From NCBI RefSeq assembly GCF_002289565.1, contig NZ_NTFY01000037.1, positions 1 to 64,000 on the forward strand: a stretch of 64,000 nt of DNA. The letters run 5' to 3'. The notes below the pieces were generated by a model. It made no database searches and had not been told where the DNA came from. It saw nothing but the letters and a program-made list of their open reading frames with translations. Source of the DNA: Rhodopirellula sp. SM50. Lineage in GTDB: Bacteria > Planctomycetota > Planctomycetia > Pirellulales > Pirellulaceae. Position numbers and translations under genes: made by a program. Positions 44,420 to 53,859 of this stretch are shown here, piece after piece (position 1 is the stretch's first letter; every line of letters begins with the position of its first letter).

Positions 44420-45589
44420 TTAGCTCCCCTGCCCGGTGACATAACGGGCGGCACGCAGGATTCCGTCGGCTGCATCGCGCGGGCTGTAGTGTCGGATCAG
44501 TGCTTTCGCATTGCGTCCCATTTGCCGAAGCGTTTCTAGGTCGCCGGCAGCTCGTGTCATTTGGTCGGCGAGCGTCTGCCAATCCCCAAACGGGTGCACC
44601 CACCCGGTTTCTCCGTCGTGAATCAAGTCCGGGTGACAACCCACCTGATCACTGACCAACGCTGGCAGGCCGGCCGCAAAGCCTTCATTGACGACCAAGC
44701 CCCATGTTTCCCCATTGTCCGATGGCAAAACCAGCGCGTCCGAGGCGCTGTAGGCTTGCCCGATTTCCGATTGATTCAGGAAACCTGCGAACTGCACCGG
44801 CAGGTTTCCCTCTCGCGCCAATCGCTCGCATTGATCTCGTTGCGCGCCCTCACCAACCACCAACAGCTGAAACTCGGCCCCTTGTTGTTGGGCCAGCGCG
44901 ACGGCTTTCATCAAACCGATGGGCTGTTTCTTTTCGATCAGTTTTCCGCAAAACAGGAAGCAACACTTATCCGCGTCAATTTTGAACCGCCTCCGGGCGG
45001 CTGCAATGGAACCTTCGTCGCGCGGGCTGGTTACGGCGAGACGATCGTTTTCGATGCAGTACGGCGCCAAAAACATCCGCTCGTCGGGAATGCCGAGTTC
45101 ACGATAGAACGCCGCGCTGGCTTTACCGATCGGGCAAAACGCATCATAAAAGCGCATCAATCGCTTGTGGATCAATCGCTTCCACCAGGCTCGCGGCCGC
45201 AAATTGTTGGCTTCGCCGCGAACGATGCAGGGGATTCGCAACCGTTTGCATGCCCGCGCCGCTTGCAGACAACTCTTGACGACCCAGCCGTTGATCACGA
45301 CCGCGTCGAACCGCTGCTCGCGAAAACAGTTCGCGACGCCGGGAGTGTCACAACCGGTAAAGTGCATCAGACCCGGCGTTTTGGAAACATTGTCCAAGAC
45401 GTGATAGTTATAGCCCTCCAACAGCGGAATGTCCCATTCAAACTTGACGCCGAATTCGGCGCCCTGCTGCTCGGCGGTCGGCAGGGTGCAAAAGACGGCC
45501 TTGAATTCGACTCCATCCTCGGCCGCCAAATGCCGGAACACCGGCACTTGGTATTGAATCGGGTGCGTGGTCAGAAAGGCCAGTTTCAT
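44420..45589 (-). CDS. GT4 glycosyltransferase
   Basis: 389 aa. MKLAFLTTHPIQYQVPVFRHLA is a GT-B N-terminus; CCFLFCGKLIEKKQPIGLMKAVAL and SDNGETWGLVVNEGFAAGLPALVSDQVG give the donor-binding half with an EX7E-like pair. Its start overlaps the stop of the upstream GT2 by 4 bp (ATGA) and its stop is 1 bp from the next start. Sugar specificity unknown. Confidence 0.9.
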   Translation of the reverse strand: MKLAFLTTHPIQYQVPVFRHLAAEDGVEFKAVFCTLPTAEQQGAEFGVKFEWDIPLLEGYNYHVLDNVSKTPGLMHFTGCDTPGVANCFREQRFDAVVINGWVVKSCLQAARACKRLRIPCIVRGEANNLRPRAWWKRLIHKRLMRFYDAFCPIGKASAAFYRELGIPDERMFLAPYCIENDRLAVTSPRDEGSIAAARRRFKIDADKCCFLFCGKLIEKKQPIGLMKAVALAQQQGAEFQLLVVGEGAQRDQCERLAREGNLPVQFAGFLNQSEIGQAYSASDALVLPSDNGETWGLVVNEGFAAGLPALVSDQVGCHPDLIHDGETGWVHPFGDWQTLADQMTRAAGDLETLRQMGRNAKALIRHYSPRDAADGILRAARYVTGQGS

Positions 45590-46533
45590 GGAGCCTGCTC
45601 GTTAACCTTGATCGGATCTGAGGGATTAATCACTTTCATCCGATCTCGTATCAACCGTCGCGCTGCCAGATAGGCTCGCACCTCCCCCAGTAACTTCACC
45701 GGAATCCACCACGGATGGGTCAGGTGGAATTTCGTCCGGACTTCGCGCAGGATGCGTCGCAAACAGTAGGCATTCGCTTCGCAAGCCGACCGTGCATGCA
45801 ACAGAGCGTAATAGTGATCACCGACGCCATGTCTAGCCGAGGGGCTGGTCAAATGACTGCCGGACACACGTGTGCCTCCTTTCTCGACACGCAAGTGATC
45901 GATGCCCGCCGACCCGAGAAATCGGATCGATCCCCCGGCGGCTTCCAACCGGCGGGCGAATTCGGTTTCGAATCGATAAGCGGCACCTTGAAAGTTTTCA
46001 TCAAAGCCGCCGATCGACAGAGCGCGTTCGCGATGGACGCAAAGATTTCCGGCCATCACGTTGTGGACTTCCATCTCACGTGTGGAGTGAAACGGAAAGT
46101 CTTCGTCGCGGCGCAGGCCCGTCAGGGCGCGCGGAGCGTCGATCGGCTGCGGTTCCTGCCAGGGTTGGATAACTTGTCCGACGGTCGCCCACAATTGCGG
46201 GCACCGGGCATGAGCCGCCGCATGAACCGCGACCAAATCCGCATTGGGGCGAATGTCATCGTCCAGGAACAGCACCAGTGGAGAATCCGCTTCGCGCAAA
46301 CCGTGGTTCATTGACCGGGTAATCGATGGTTTCGGCAGTCGAATCCACCGAATCAACTTTGCGGAGTTCCAATCGGTCAATTGTTCCGTCGTCGATTGAT
46401 CATGTTCGGGGCTTTGATCAACGATCAAGATTTCCGCGGCCGGCGACGGAACCGTCAACAGCGATTCGATCGTCGCGGCGAGAACCGCGTCGCGTCCGAG
46501 CGTCGGTATGACGATTGACACGTTGGGGAACAT
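45586..46533 (-). CDS. GT2 glycosyltransferase
   Basis: 315 aa, ATG 46533. VSIVIPTLGRDAVLAATIESLL, the LVLFLDDDIRP Asp cluster and GGFDENFQGAAYRFETEFARRL are GT-A/GT2 motifs of rhamnosyl- or galactosyl-type enzymes. Overlaps the downstream GT4 by 4 bp. C-terminal region basic, perhaps membrane-associated. Confidence 0.88.
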   Translation of the reverse strand: MFPNVSIVIPTLGRDAVLAATIESLLTVPSPAAEILIVDQSPEHDQSTTEQLTDWNSAKLIRWIRLPKPSITRSMNHGLREADSPLVLFLDDDIRPNADLVAVHAAAHARCPQLWATVGQVIQPWQEPQPIDAPRALTGLRRDEDFPFHSTREMEVHNVMAGNLCVHRERALSIGGFDENFQGAAYRFETEFARRLEAAGGSIRFLGSAGIDHLRVEKGGTRVSGSHLTSPSARHGVGDHYYALLHARSACEANAYCLRRILREVRTKFHLTHPWWIPVKLLGEVRAYLAARRLIRDRMKVINPSDPIKVNEQAP

Positions 46534-46545
46534 CTGGTGGAGAAT

Positions 46546-47424
46546 TTAGACGCGCCGATAGTGGGATTCGAATTCGGTCGCCCGCGTCTTCGGGCAGGCG
46601 AGGACGTCACCCGGCGCGATCTGAAAAAACTCGTATTCACTGCATTGACGAAAGAGTGCAAACAGATCGTCGCGGCCGTAACCGAACCGATGAGAGCTTT
46701 CGTTGGCTTCGAAAATCACGACAGGGGCGTGTCGAGAAAGGATCTGCCGAGCCCCATTAAACACCCCGAGTTCGCCGCCCTCGACATCCACCTTGATGAA
46801 CGTCGGAACCGGAAGTTGACCGGATTGGACCGCCCAATCGAGTGAAATCAGCGGCACATCGACCACCGCTTCCCCGGAATGCCCAGACGCCATGAGGGAG
46901 GCGTGTAACGCGTGAGCCGGTTTGTGCAATTGGACGGTTCCCTCGTGATCACCGACCGCGACGGGAAACACCTCGATATTTGGTAAGCCATTCAGCTCCG
47001 CGGAAACGGCCACGAGCGTCGCCAGTTCCACCTGTGGCTCGAATGCTTTAATGGTGATTCCGGGACACGCTAAGCCGGTTTCGTTGCAGATCGCACCGGC
47101 GTTGGCACCGACGTCAAACATGACTCCGCCGTCTTGCATCGCGAGCACGCAGACACGGCGTATCCAGGGCTCCCAAGCACCTTCGTTCTCGATCGTCACG
47201 AAGAGATCCAGATTGCCCGGATCGACCGCCAACTTGCAGCCGGTATTGGTGGTGATCGCTGTCTTCCAACCGCCGCCGAACCTGCGGCCAATGGTCCTCG
47301 GAATCGCGCCCTTTCCACGGGGGGAAACCCGATTTAGAAAAGCGGCCAGCCGCATCAACAACGGCTGCCCCAGTTTGTAACGCTCAGTCTCGTCAGATAC
47401 CTGGATCGCTGCTAAGTTCGTCAT
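46546..47424 (-). CDS. FkbM-family methyltransferase
   Basis: 292 aa from ATG 47424, 7 bp after the upstream stop; a GTG at 47442 that overlaps it is an alternative. The SAM site is VMFDVGANAGAI, followed by IKAFEPQVELATLV, and FIKVDVEGGELGVFNGAR is the FkbM signature. Probably O-methylates a sugar of the growing glycan. Confidence 0.87.
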   Translation of the reverse strand: MTNLAAIQVSDETERYKLGQPLLMRLAAFLNRVSPRGKGAIPRTIGRRFGGGWKTAITTNTGCKLAVDPGNLDLFVTIENEGAWEPWIRRVCVLAMQDGGVMFDVGANAGAICNETGLACPGITIKAFEPQVELATLVAVSAELNGLPNIEVFPVAVGDHEGTVQLHKPAHALHASLMASGHSGEAVVDVPLISLDWAVQSGQLPVPTFIKVDVEGGELGVFNGARQILSRHAPVVIFEANESSHRFGYGRDDLFALFRQCSEYEFFQIAPGDVLACPKTRATEFESHYRRV

Positions 47425-47431
47425 CGCCGCG

Positions 47432-47971
47432 TTACCGTTCACCAATTCTTCTCGCCGGAACTCCGGCCCAGATTTCATGATCCGGCACGTGGCTCCTGAC
47501 CACCGCTCCGGCACCGATTACGGCGCCGTCGCCGATCGTCACTCCGGAAAGGATCGTCGCTCCGGTTCCGATCCAAACATCATTTCCAATGCTGACCGCT
47601 TGACTGTTACAACCCTGTTGATTGATCGGAAGTCCACGCCTGGAATTGTGTGAATGATCGGTGATGAAAACTCGTGGAGCGATCAAAACGTTGCTGCCGA
47701 TTGAGACCCGTTGGGAAACATCCAATTCGGTCCCCCGGCCAAAAAAAGTGAACGCACCGACGTCAAGCTTTGCCTGTTGATTGACCAGTTTCAACCAGAC
47801 GTCGTCTTCAAGTGTCACCCGAGTCCCCAACCAGATTCCGTGAGGATAATCCATGCGGCATCGCGCACCGATGTTGACCTTCGGCTGGAGCCTTGCCCCG
47901 CGAATCGACCAACAGAACGCGCGCGTCCTCCAACTGACCAAGCGAAACGTTCGTATCAACGTCTCAAGCAT
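47432..47971 (-). CDS. Hexapeptide-repeat acyltransferase (maltose/galactoside type)
   Basis: 179 aa. Left-handed beta-helix repeats run from KVNIGARCRMDYPHGI to GDGAVIGAGAVVRSHVPDHEIWAGVPARRIG; ITDHSHN holds the probable catalytic His and the NDVWIGTGATILSGVTIGDGAVIGAGA block is typical of LacA/CysE-like O-acetyltransferases. Start ATG 47971 overlaps the upstream GT2 stop by 8 bp. It is the second sugar acetyltransferase of the locus. Confidence 0.9.
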   Translation of the reverse strand: MLETLIRTFRLVSWRTRAFCWSIRGARLQPKVNIGARCRMDYPHGIWLGTRVTLEDDVWLKLVNQQAKLDVGAFTFFGRGTELDVSQRVSIGSNVLIAPRVFITDHSHNSRRGLPINQQGCNSQAVSIGNDVWIGTGATILSGVTIGDGAVIGAGAVVRSHVPDHEIWAGVPARRIGER

Positions 47972-48935
47972 CTTTTACCGGCAACCGCAAATAGGACAAC
48001 GCAACCTTCACCCAGGGGCGAATCCAAAACGGGCGCTGCCGGATGGCACGCAACAAATAGGGCCGACAGCGATGGTCACCGATGGCGTAGAGCTGGCTGC
48101 CGATAAAGAACTCAGCACTCGCCAGCGCGATACGCGGTGAAATCTCCGTCGTCGGTGGAATATCCCCCCAGCTCGTTTGGTGCGCCCGGCGGAGGATCTC
48201 GCGATCATCCTCTCCACGCTCGACACACCGGTAAGACTCCTGTGCCAGCATCGCAAGTTGGCGTTGCCGATCGTGACTGGTCGAACTGATCCCATCCATG
48301 TCAATCCCCCATTCAAATAACACCTCCGGCAACTCGCTGAGTTTTCCGACATGTGTCATCCGATGCCAAAGATCCGTGTCTTGTGCGAACCGAAACTCGC
48401 GACGGTAGCCGCCAATCGTGCGGTAGGCTTCGGTACGATACGTCGCGACGGTATGAGAGATTCCGATGCCTTCAGCGAGGAACGCGGCCGTGATCTGTTC
48501 TGGACTTTGCTCTCGTATCGTCTCCCCGAGAAACTCTCCCCCAGGGCCGATTCTTCGACATCCCGCGCCGACCGCAACCACATCGGGATGACAATCCAAG
48601 TATTGGACCTGTTTTTCCAAGCGGCTGGGAAGCGATCGGTCACCGACGTCCTGTCGCGCAATGAACTCGCCACGTGCATGCTCACAGCCATTGATCAGGG
48701 CACAGGTGAGCCCCGCGTTTGGTTGATGCAACAGCACAATCCGACGATCCCCCGCCGCAAATTCTCTCAGCAATTCCGATGATCCGTCTGTCGACCCGTC
48801 GTCGACGAGAATCAATTCAAAGTCCTGGAATGTTTGATCAAGGATGCTTTCAACCGTCGCCGTCAATTGCGACGCGCCGTTGTACACCCCCATTACCACC
48901 GAAACGCGTGGGCGGACTTGCTTCGCCCCGCTCAT
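47964..48935 (-). CDS. GT2 glycosyltransferase
   Basis: 323 aa from ATG 48935, overlapping the acyltransferase stop by 4 bp. VSVVMGVYNGASQLTATVESIL, LILVDDGSTDGS and EFIARQDVGDRSLPSRLEKQV are GT2 family A motifs (the latter DxD variant is QDVGD). A longer frame to 48956 adds residues inside the neighbour and is not preferred. Confidence 0.88.
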   Translation of the reverse strand: MSGAKQVRPRVSVVMGVYNGASQLTATVESILDQTFQDFELILVDDGSTDGSSELLREFAAGDRRIVLLHQPNAGLTCALINGCEHARGEFIARQDVGDRSLPSRLEKQVQYLDCHPDVVAVGAGCRRIGPGGEFLGETIREQSPEQITAAFLAEGIGISHTVATYRTEAYRTIGGYRREFRFAQDTDLWHRMTHVGKLSELPEVLFEWGIDMDGISSTSHDRQRQLAMLAQESYRCVERGEDDREILRRAHQTSWGDIPPTTEISPRIALASAEFFIGSQLYAIGDHRCRPYLLRAIRQRPFWIRPWVKVALSYLRLPVKDA

Positions 48936-49903
48936 GTGACGCTCCAGCGACTCCACTTGGACTGGCCGAGAAGCATACAGATCGCATAGGAGAAGAGCCC
49001 CGCGATCACCATGATTCCCAACGTGACGCTAATCGACTGAAGGTTCAGTCCGATTCGCGGTGCCATGAATTGCATCCCTTCGATGAACAGCACGTGCGAC
49101 AGATACACCCCAAAACTGTAAATCGAAAGGTGCTTGAGCCAATGGGGTGCGGGGCGCTGGGCTGCAATCGCTAACGCAAAGACAACGGTTGAAATCGCAT
49201 AGACATTCAGGAAGTCGCTGAGCAGCATCACAACCAACAACGCCAAGATCGGCCAGAAAAACAACTCGCGTTTCTCTCGCAATTGTTCAACCACGATGGC
49301 AAACAACATTCCGATCGGAAACCAAGCCAGGTTCTTTCCGATAAACCAACGATTGGCCGGCAAGCTGGCTTCAATCGCTGGCGCCTGCCACACAAAAATC
49401 ACGATAGAAACGGCTAATAATCCTGCCGTCGTCACCGGCCGCCGCCGAGCCAGCCTCATCAAGCCGGTCCATACGACGAAGCTGTAAAAAAGGAAGGGTA
49501 CAAAATAAAGTTGATGCGACGCGTCGCCCCAGAAGATGCTGCCGAGTATCCCGGACTCAAGCTGCTCACCGGTCGCCATCGACTTCGCGAATCGCACGGC
49601 TAAATAAATCGCGCTCCAGGCGAAATAGGAAGGTGCCAAGCGTTTAAACTTGCGAGTGATCCACTCGATAGAGGCGATGTTTTTTCGAAGGATGGTTTGC
49701 TGGGCCAGAAAGGCACTCATCATCAAAAAACATGGCACCGCAAAGCCCAGATACCGCATTCCCCACTCGACAGCGTCGTTCGTGTCGCAGGCATGGATGT
49801 AAATGACTGCCGACATGCCAGCCACACGCAGCGCGTCGAAACCATGAAACCGCATCGGATTTGTCGTTCCAGACGCGTTCAATGATGCATCCTTGGCGAT
49901 CAA
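48932..49903 (-). CDS. Acyltransferase-3 family membrane protein
   Basis: 323 aa with about ten membrane helices. RFHGFDALRVAGMSAVIYIHAC carries the early His of acyltransferase-3 enzymes that acetylate or otherwise acylate exported glycans. The start is either TTG 49903, overlapping the upstream GT4 stop as TTGA, or ATG 49855 (MRFHGFDAL). The first fits the overlap habit of the locus, the second the family start. Confidence 0.85.
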   Translation of the reverse strand: MIAKDASLNASGTTNPMRFHGFDALRVAGMSAVIYIHACDTNDAVEWGMRYLGFAVPCFLMMSAFLAQQTILRKNIASIEWITRKFKRLAPSYFAWSAIYLAVRFAKSMATGEQLESGILGSIFWGDASHQLYFVPFLFYSFVVWTGLMRLARRRPVTTAGLLAVSIVIFVWQAPAIEASLPANRWFIGKNLAWFPIGMLFAIVVEQLREKRELFFWPILALLVVMLLSDFLNVYAISTVVFALAIAAQRPAPHWLKHLSIYSFGVYLSHVLFIEGMQFMAPRIGLNLQSISVTLGIMVIAGLFSYAICMLLGQSKWSRWSVT

Positions 49904-51027
49904 GCTTCAGCGGGCTGATTGACGATATCGAACATTTGCAACAGTGGGCGACTGCACTCGGTCCAGCGGAATCGGCGTGCATTCTCACTCGCACGATCGC
50001 TCAGCTGATTCCACAGCCCTTCGCTCGTTAGAACATGCACCAAATTCGCCGCGGCCGCTTCGACATCATCGACGGGGCTGTACACACCACCGTCGCCACC
50101 GATTTCCGGGATGGCGCAGGTGTCGGTCCCAATCGCCGGCGTCCCAAAGCTCTGCGCTTCGACTGCGGGAATCCCGAACGATTCGCAACGACTGAGCAGA
50201 CTGAACACGTGTGCTCGTGAGTACAGTTGCTGAAGCTCGTCATCGCTGATCCAGCCACAAAATGTCACCGCGTCAGCCAGCCCCAGTTCGTTGACCAAGC
50301 TTTCGATCTGCCGGCGGTGCGATGGATCGGGCCAACCACCGGCAAACGTCAACCTCGCATCGGCAATCGCGTCACGCACCAGACGAAACGCCCGCACCAG
50401 AACATCGGCCCCCTTGTGCGGTGCCATCGCCGAGACGCTGACGATGTGATTTTTTTCCAGCAGACTTTTGCCCAATCGACGGGCCGCTTCCCAGGTCGTT
50501 TCAGATATGGCCTGATAGACCACCATCGCACGCTTCGCGTCGCCGCCCGCATTTGCGCGGTAGGCGTCGTGCATGAATTGCGAATTAAAGACCATCAACG
50601 ACGCTTCACGCATCGTGCGACGATAGCCACGCCGTTGCAACCACGCTTTGAATTTGTCATTCAAACCGTGGTGCAATTCGGGCACCATACACCAGGGGTT
50701 TTGACAGAACACGACTTGCGGCGTCTTGATGCCCGGCACCGAGACACCGGCGGGCGTGAAGATAAAATCGCTGCGGGTCTGCCGAGCGACTTTGTTCAAA
50801 TTTTGGTATTCCCAGAGCGCTCGGCGGCTCCATCGAGATGTCGATGCCGGGCACTCAATCCACTGATAGCCGGGCAGATCGACGACGATGTCCCGGTTGG
50901 CAGCATGATACAGAAACACAAAATCGTGCGTCCCCTCGGTCCACTCCCGCAGCCGGTTCAGGTGCCCCATCAAAACGTGTCGCCCGCTCTGATTGTTGAC
51001 CGACAATGCGTTGACGAGGACTCTCAT
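49900..51027 (-). CDS. GT4 glycosyltransferase
   Basis: 375 aa, ATG 51027 overlapping the upstream GT2 stop (ATGA). MRVLVNALSVNNQSGRHVLMGHL is a GT-B start with a nucleotide-loop GR; VVFCQNPWCM, LMVFNSQFMHDAYR, HIVSVSAMAPHKGADVLVRAF and RCESFGIPAVEAQSFGTPAIGTD follow, the last with the EX7E signature. Confidence 0.9.
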   Translation of the reverse strand: MRVLVNALSVNNQSGRHVLMGHLNRLREWTEGTHDFVFLYHAANRDIVVDLPGYQWIECPASTSRWSRRALWEYQNLNKVARQTRSDFIFTPAGVSVPGIKTPQVVFCQNPWCMVPELHHGLNDKFKAWLQRRGYRRTMREASLMVFNSQFMHDAYRANAGGDAKRAMVVYQAISETTWEAARRLGKSLLEKNHIVSVSAMAPHKGADVLVRAFRLVRDAIADARLTFAGGWPDPSHRRQIESLVNELGLADAVTFCGWISDDELQQLYSRAHVFSLLSRCESFGIPAVEAQSFGTPAIGTDTCAIPEIGGDGGVYSPVDDVEAAAANLVHVLTSEGLWNQLSDRASENARRFRWTECSRPLLQMFDIVNQPAEA

Positions 51028-52055
51028 TTGCCAGCCTTCGTTGATGCAAACGACTGTTCCATCGTTGCCGCCCCGGGGCGACGTCGAACCCGTCGTGTAA
51101 GCGATTCAAGGCGGCGCGTCGCGGCGGCGCCGAACGTATTGAACAACAAACGATAGAACGAGATTCCTTTTCGTCCGGCACCGTGGGGACCGGCCGCAGA
51201 CTCGGCCAAGTCAAAACATTGCAAAGCCTCTGGACGCATCGCTTGCGCTGCGCAATTGCGTCCGATCGCAAAACACCATCTGGCGAAATGCTGTCGCTCT
51301 GGCGCGGATTGGGGGACGCCAGCTTTTGTCGCCCCCTTCCACAGCACGTTCATCAATTGGACCCGGTTTCGCAGTCGTGTGGGATCGGTCGTCCACGATG
51401 CCGACGATGTTTGTCGCACACCGTCGTGGTGAACATGTTCGCTGACATGCGTCCCGCAATGAATGAGCTTTGTGCCAAGCGCTCCGATCCGACTATCGTA
51501 TTCCCAGTCCTGACTCCATCGCATGTCACACCAGGGACCGATCTGATCGGTCAGAGAGCGGCGGTACAGCGGCGTGTGCGTGCACCACCAGCGATCGACG
51601 AGCAGTCCGGGAAATAATTCCGGGATATCGCGAGCTGTCCATTTAAACGGATCAGCTAGGACTTGACCGTTATGATCGACCAGGCGAGTGATCCCGTAGG
51701 CGACCGAGCACTCGGGGTGATCGCGGAGCACGGCGATTTGATCGGAAAATTTATTGGGCAGCAGTCGGTCGTCGCTGTCGAGGTACTGCAAGAACTCGCC
51801 TCGCGCCAACGTTCGTCCCAATTCGCGTGTCGGACCGGGACCAGCATTCTCATGCCGAGCGTAGTGAATGATCTCGGGGGCCTGCTCAACCAACTCCCTG
51901 GCGACCTCGGGCGTCTGATCGGTCGACCCGTCATCGGCAATAATAATTTCGATGGGGCGGTGGGATTGAGCCAGCACGCTGGCAACCGCAACACGTAGCA
52001 TTTGCGGTCGATTGAAGACGGGAATGATCGTCGAGACGAGATTGTGAATCATCAT
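51024..52055 (-). CDS. GT2 glycosyltransferase
   Basis: 343 aa from ATG 52055 (MMIHNLVSTIIPVFNRP), overlapping the upstream stop by 4 bp; a longer frame to 52130 is not preferred. STIIPVFNRPQMLRVAVASVL, IIIADDGSTDQTPE and FLQYLDSDDRLLPNKF (DSDD) are canonical GT2 motifs. The C-terminal 120 residues are unlike standard GT2s, with a short Arg-rich end. Confidence 0.88.
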   Translation of the reverse strand: MMIHNLVSTIIPVFNRPQMLRVAVASVLAQSHRPIEIIIADDGSTDQTPEVARELVEQAPEIIHYARHENAGPGPTRELGRTLARGEFLQYLDSDDRLLPNKFSDQIAVLRDHPECSVAYGITRLVDHNGQVLADPFKWTARDIPELFPGLLVDRWWCTHTPLYRRSLTDQIGPWCDMRWSQDWEYDSRIGALGTKLIHCGTHVSEHVHHDGVRQTSSASWTTDPTRLRNRVQLMNVLWKGATKAGVPQSAPERQHFARWCFAIGRNCAAQAMRPEALQCFDLAESAAGPHGAGRKGISFYRLLFNTFGAAATRRLESLTRRVRRRPGAATMEQSFASTKAGK

Positions 52056-52930
52056 GACGGCTTCTTGGTCAACAGCGCCGTTTGTTCGCCAACGAATTCC
52101 ATCCATCGGTTTCCCCAGCGATAGAGCCAATCAGAGAGCATCGGTGCCGGTGCGACAGTGGTGGACCGGTATCGATTGCGTCCACTACGCAATCCCGGTC
52201 GCCAAGGGAGTTTCGCCAGATTGCGCATCGCCGCTCGGACTCCAGCGCGTTCGTCGAACAACAACACCTGGCCGTAACGCGTCTCATAGCTACGTCGCCA
52301 ATACTCCCAATTGCTCAAATCACATTGATGGCGGACCACCGCCTGTTCCGCAAACGCAACCTTCTTCCCCGCTGCCGCAACGCGTTGTGAAAACTCGATA
52401 TCTGAGCCCCACGCGATGACGTTGAACAATCCCAGCGTCTCGAAAGCGTCTCTCCGGACAAACATGTTCCCACCGGCAACGCTGTGATGCATTTCAATAT
52501 TCTGTCGAATCTGATCTGCGCTGTGAGTTTCAATCAACAAGCGGTTGCCCAGCGTGTCAGTCACCATCTCGTATTGGATCATTCCTCCGACAACCCATGC
52601 GTCAGTCTGGTTCGCCTTCGCCATCAGCTGTGATAGCCAGTCGCGATCGACCAAACAATCGGCATCGGTGAACGCCAGAAAGTCCCCATTGGTCGCCTGG
52701 ATTCCGGAATTCCGAGCCCAATAGGCCGACCGGCGAGTCTCTGTCATCAGTTGCACAGCGGCCGCACGCACCAAGTCGGGTGTCGAATCAGTCGACCCGT
52801 TGTCCACGACGACGATCTCGTATCGGTCACGTGGGTAGCTTTGGTGTTCGATGGACGCCAGGCATGCTTCAATGTGTTGGCCCTCGTTGAGCGCCGGAAT
52901 CAAGACGGTGATGAAAGGGGCTTCGGTCAA
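52052..52930 (-). CDS. GT2 glycosyltransferase
   Basis: 292 aa if it starts at TTG 52930, which overlaps the upstream stop as TTGA (MTEAPFITVLIPALNEG). An in-frame ATG 129 bp further upstream would lie inside the neighbour. ITVLIPALNEGQHIEACLASIE, IVVVDNGSTDSTPD and FLAFTDADCLVDRDWL (DAD) are GT2 motifs. C-terminus with WLYRWGNRWM may touch the membrane. Confidence 0.85.
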   Translation of the reverse strand: MTEAPFITVLIPALNEGQHIEACLASIEHQSYPRDRYEIVVVDNGSTDSTPDLVRAAAVQLMTETRRSAYWARNSGIQATNGDFLAFTDADCLVDRDWLSQLMAKANQTDAWVVGGMIQYEMVTDTLGNRLLIETHSADQIRQNIEMHHSVAGGNMFVRRDAFETLGLFNVIAWGSDIEFSQRVAAAGKKVAFAEQAVVRHQCDLSNWEYWRRSYETRYGQVLLFDERAGVRAAMRNLAKLPWRPGLRSGRNRYRSTTVAPAPMLSDWLYRWGNRWMEFVGEQTALLTKKPS

Positions 52931-53859
52931 TTCCGATTCCCCAACAAGGTCTGTTTCAGTCGCGAAAGGATGCGGCGTGAGGGCAGGCACAGGTAGTGCA
53001 TCACTTGTTGGAGATCGGCGATTTCGGGGCACAATCGCCCGGCGCGATACAGGTTCCAAGCATTTACCCAGTCTCCACCGTCGGTGTTGTAGCGAATCTG
53101 AATCAGATATTTCGCCGCTTCCGCAGCACGCCGAATGGAAGGATCACTGTTTGCAATGTCCGGCGATTGATCGATCATCTTGGAAAAGTCGCGAATGATC
53201 TTTGCACCTTGCGTGTCACGCTGGGCGTCGTGCATTCGCCGCTGCGAGAGAAACCGATCCAACTTTTTCACTTCGCATCGATACGCCATCCGAATCCACA
53301 GATCCGTGTCAGGGGCGTAGGGAATGGAATCGTCCCAGCCGCCGCATTCAGTCAGCATTTCACGTCGGAAGAAAGCCGAAGGCTGTGGAATCCATGTGCG
53401 AAACGTCAACAGATTTTTGAGCGAGTAGTCGCTTGTTTTTTGTCGTAGTAGCTCATGTCCGTCCGCATCCACTTTTAACGTGTCGCCATAAATCAGCCCG
53501 ATTTTGGATGAGGATTGAAAGGCGTCGACGGCCGCTCGAATCGCCCCGGGCAGATACATGTCGTCACTGCTTTGGATTCCGACGATTTCGCCGTCCACGC
53601 GGCAAAACCCTTTGTTCACGGCGTCGACGACACCGTCGTCGGGTTCGGAAACCCAGTCCAATTCAGGCTGGTCGCCGTAAGACTTGAGAACATCCACGGT
53701 CTCGTCCGTCGATGCCCCATCCACGACGTGAATTCGAATCGGACGATAGTCTTGTTCCAAAATGGATTCGATACACTCGCCGATAAACCGCCCCTGGTTG
53801 TAGCTTGGGATCAGAATTGAAACCGTCGGTGAAACGCTCATCGGATCGAACACCTTCAT
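52927..53859 (-). CDS. GT2 glycosyltransferase
   Basis: 310 aa, ATG 53859 overlapping the upstream stop (ATGA). VSILIPSYNQGRFIGECIESIL, IHVVDGASTDETVDVL and EIVGIQSSDDMYLPGAI (SSDD in the DxD position) show a GT2 enzyme of the WcaA/PGL type. Confidence 0.9.
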   Translation of the reverse strand: MKVFDPMSVSPTVSILIPSYNQGRFIGECIESILEQDYRPIRIHVVDGASTDETVDVLKSYGDQPELDWVSEPDDGVVDAVNKGFCRVDGEIVGIQSSDDMYLPGAIRAAVDAFQSSSKIGLIYGDTLKVDADGHELLRQKTSDYSLKNLLTFRTWIPQPSAFFRREMLTECGGWDDSIPYAPDTDLWIRMAYRCEVKKLDRFLSQRRMHDAQRDTQGAKIIRDFSKMIDQSPDIANSDPSIRRAAEAAKYLIQIRYNTDGGDWVNAWNLYRAGRLCPEIADLQQVMHYLCLPSRRILSRLKQTLLGNRN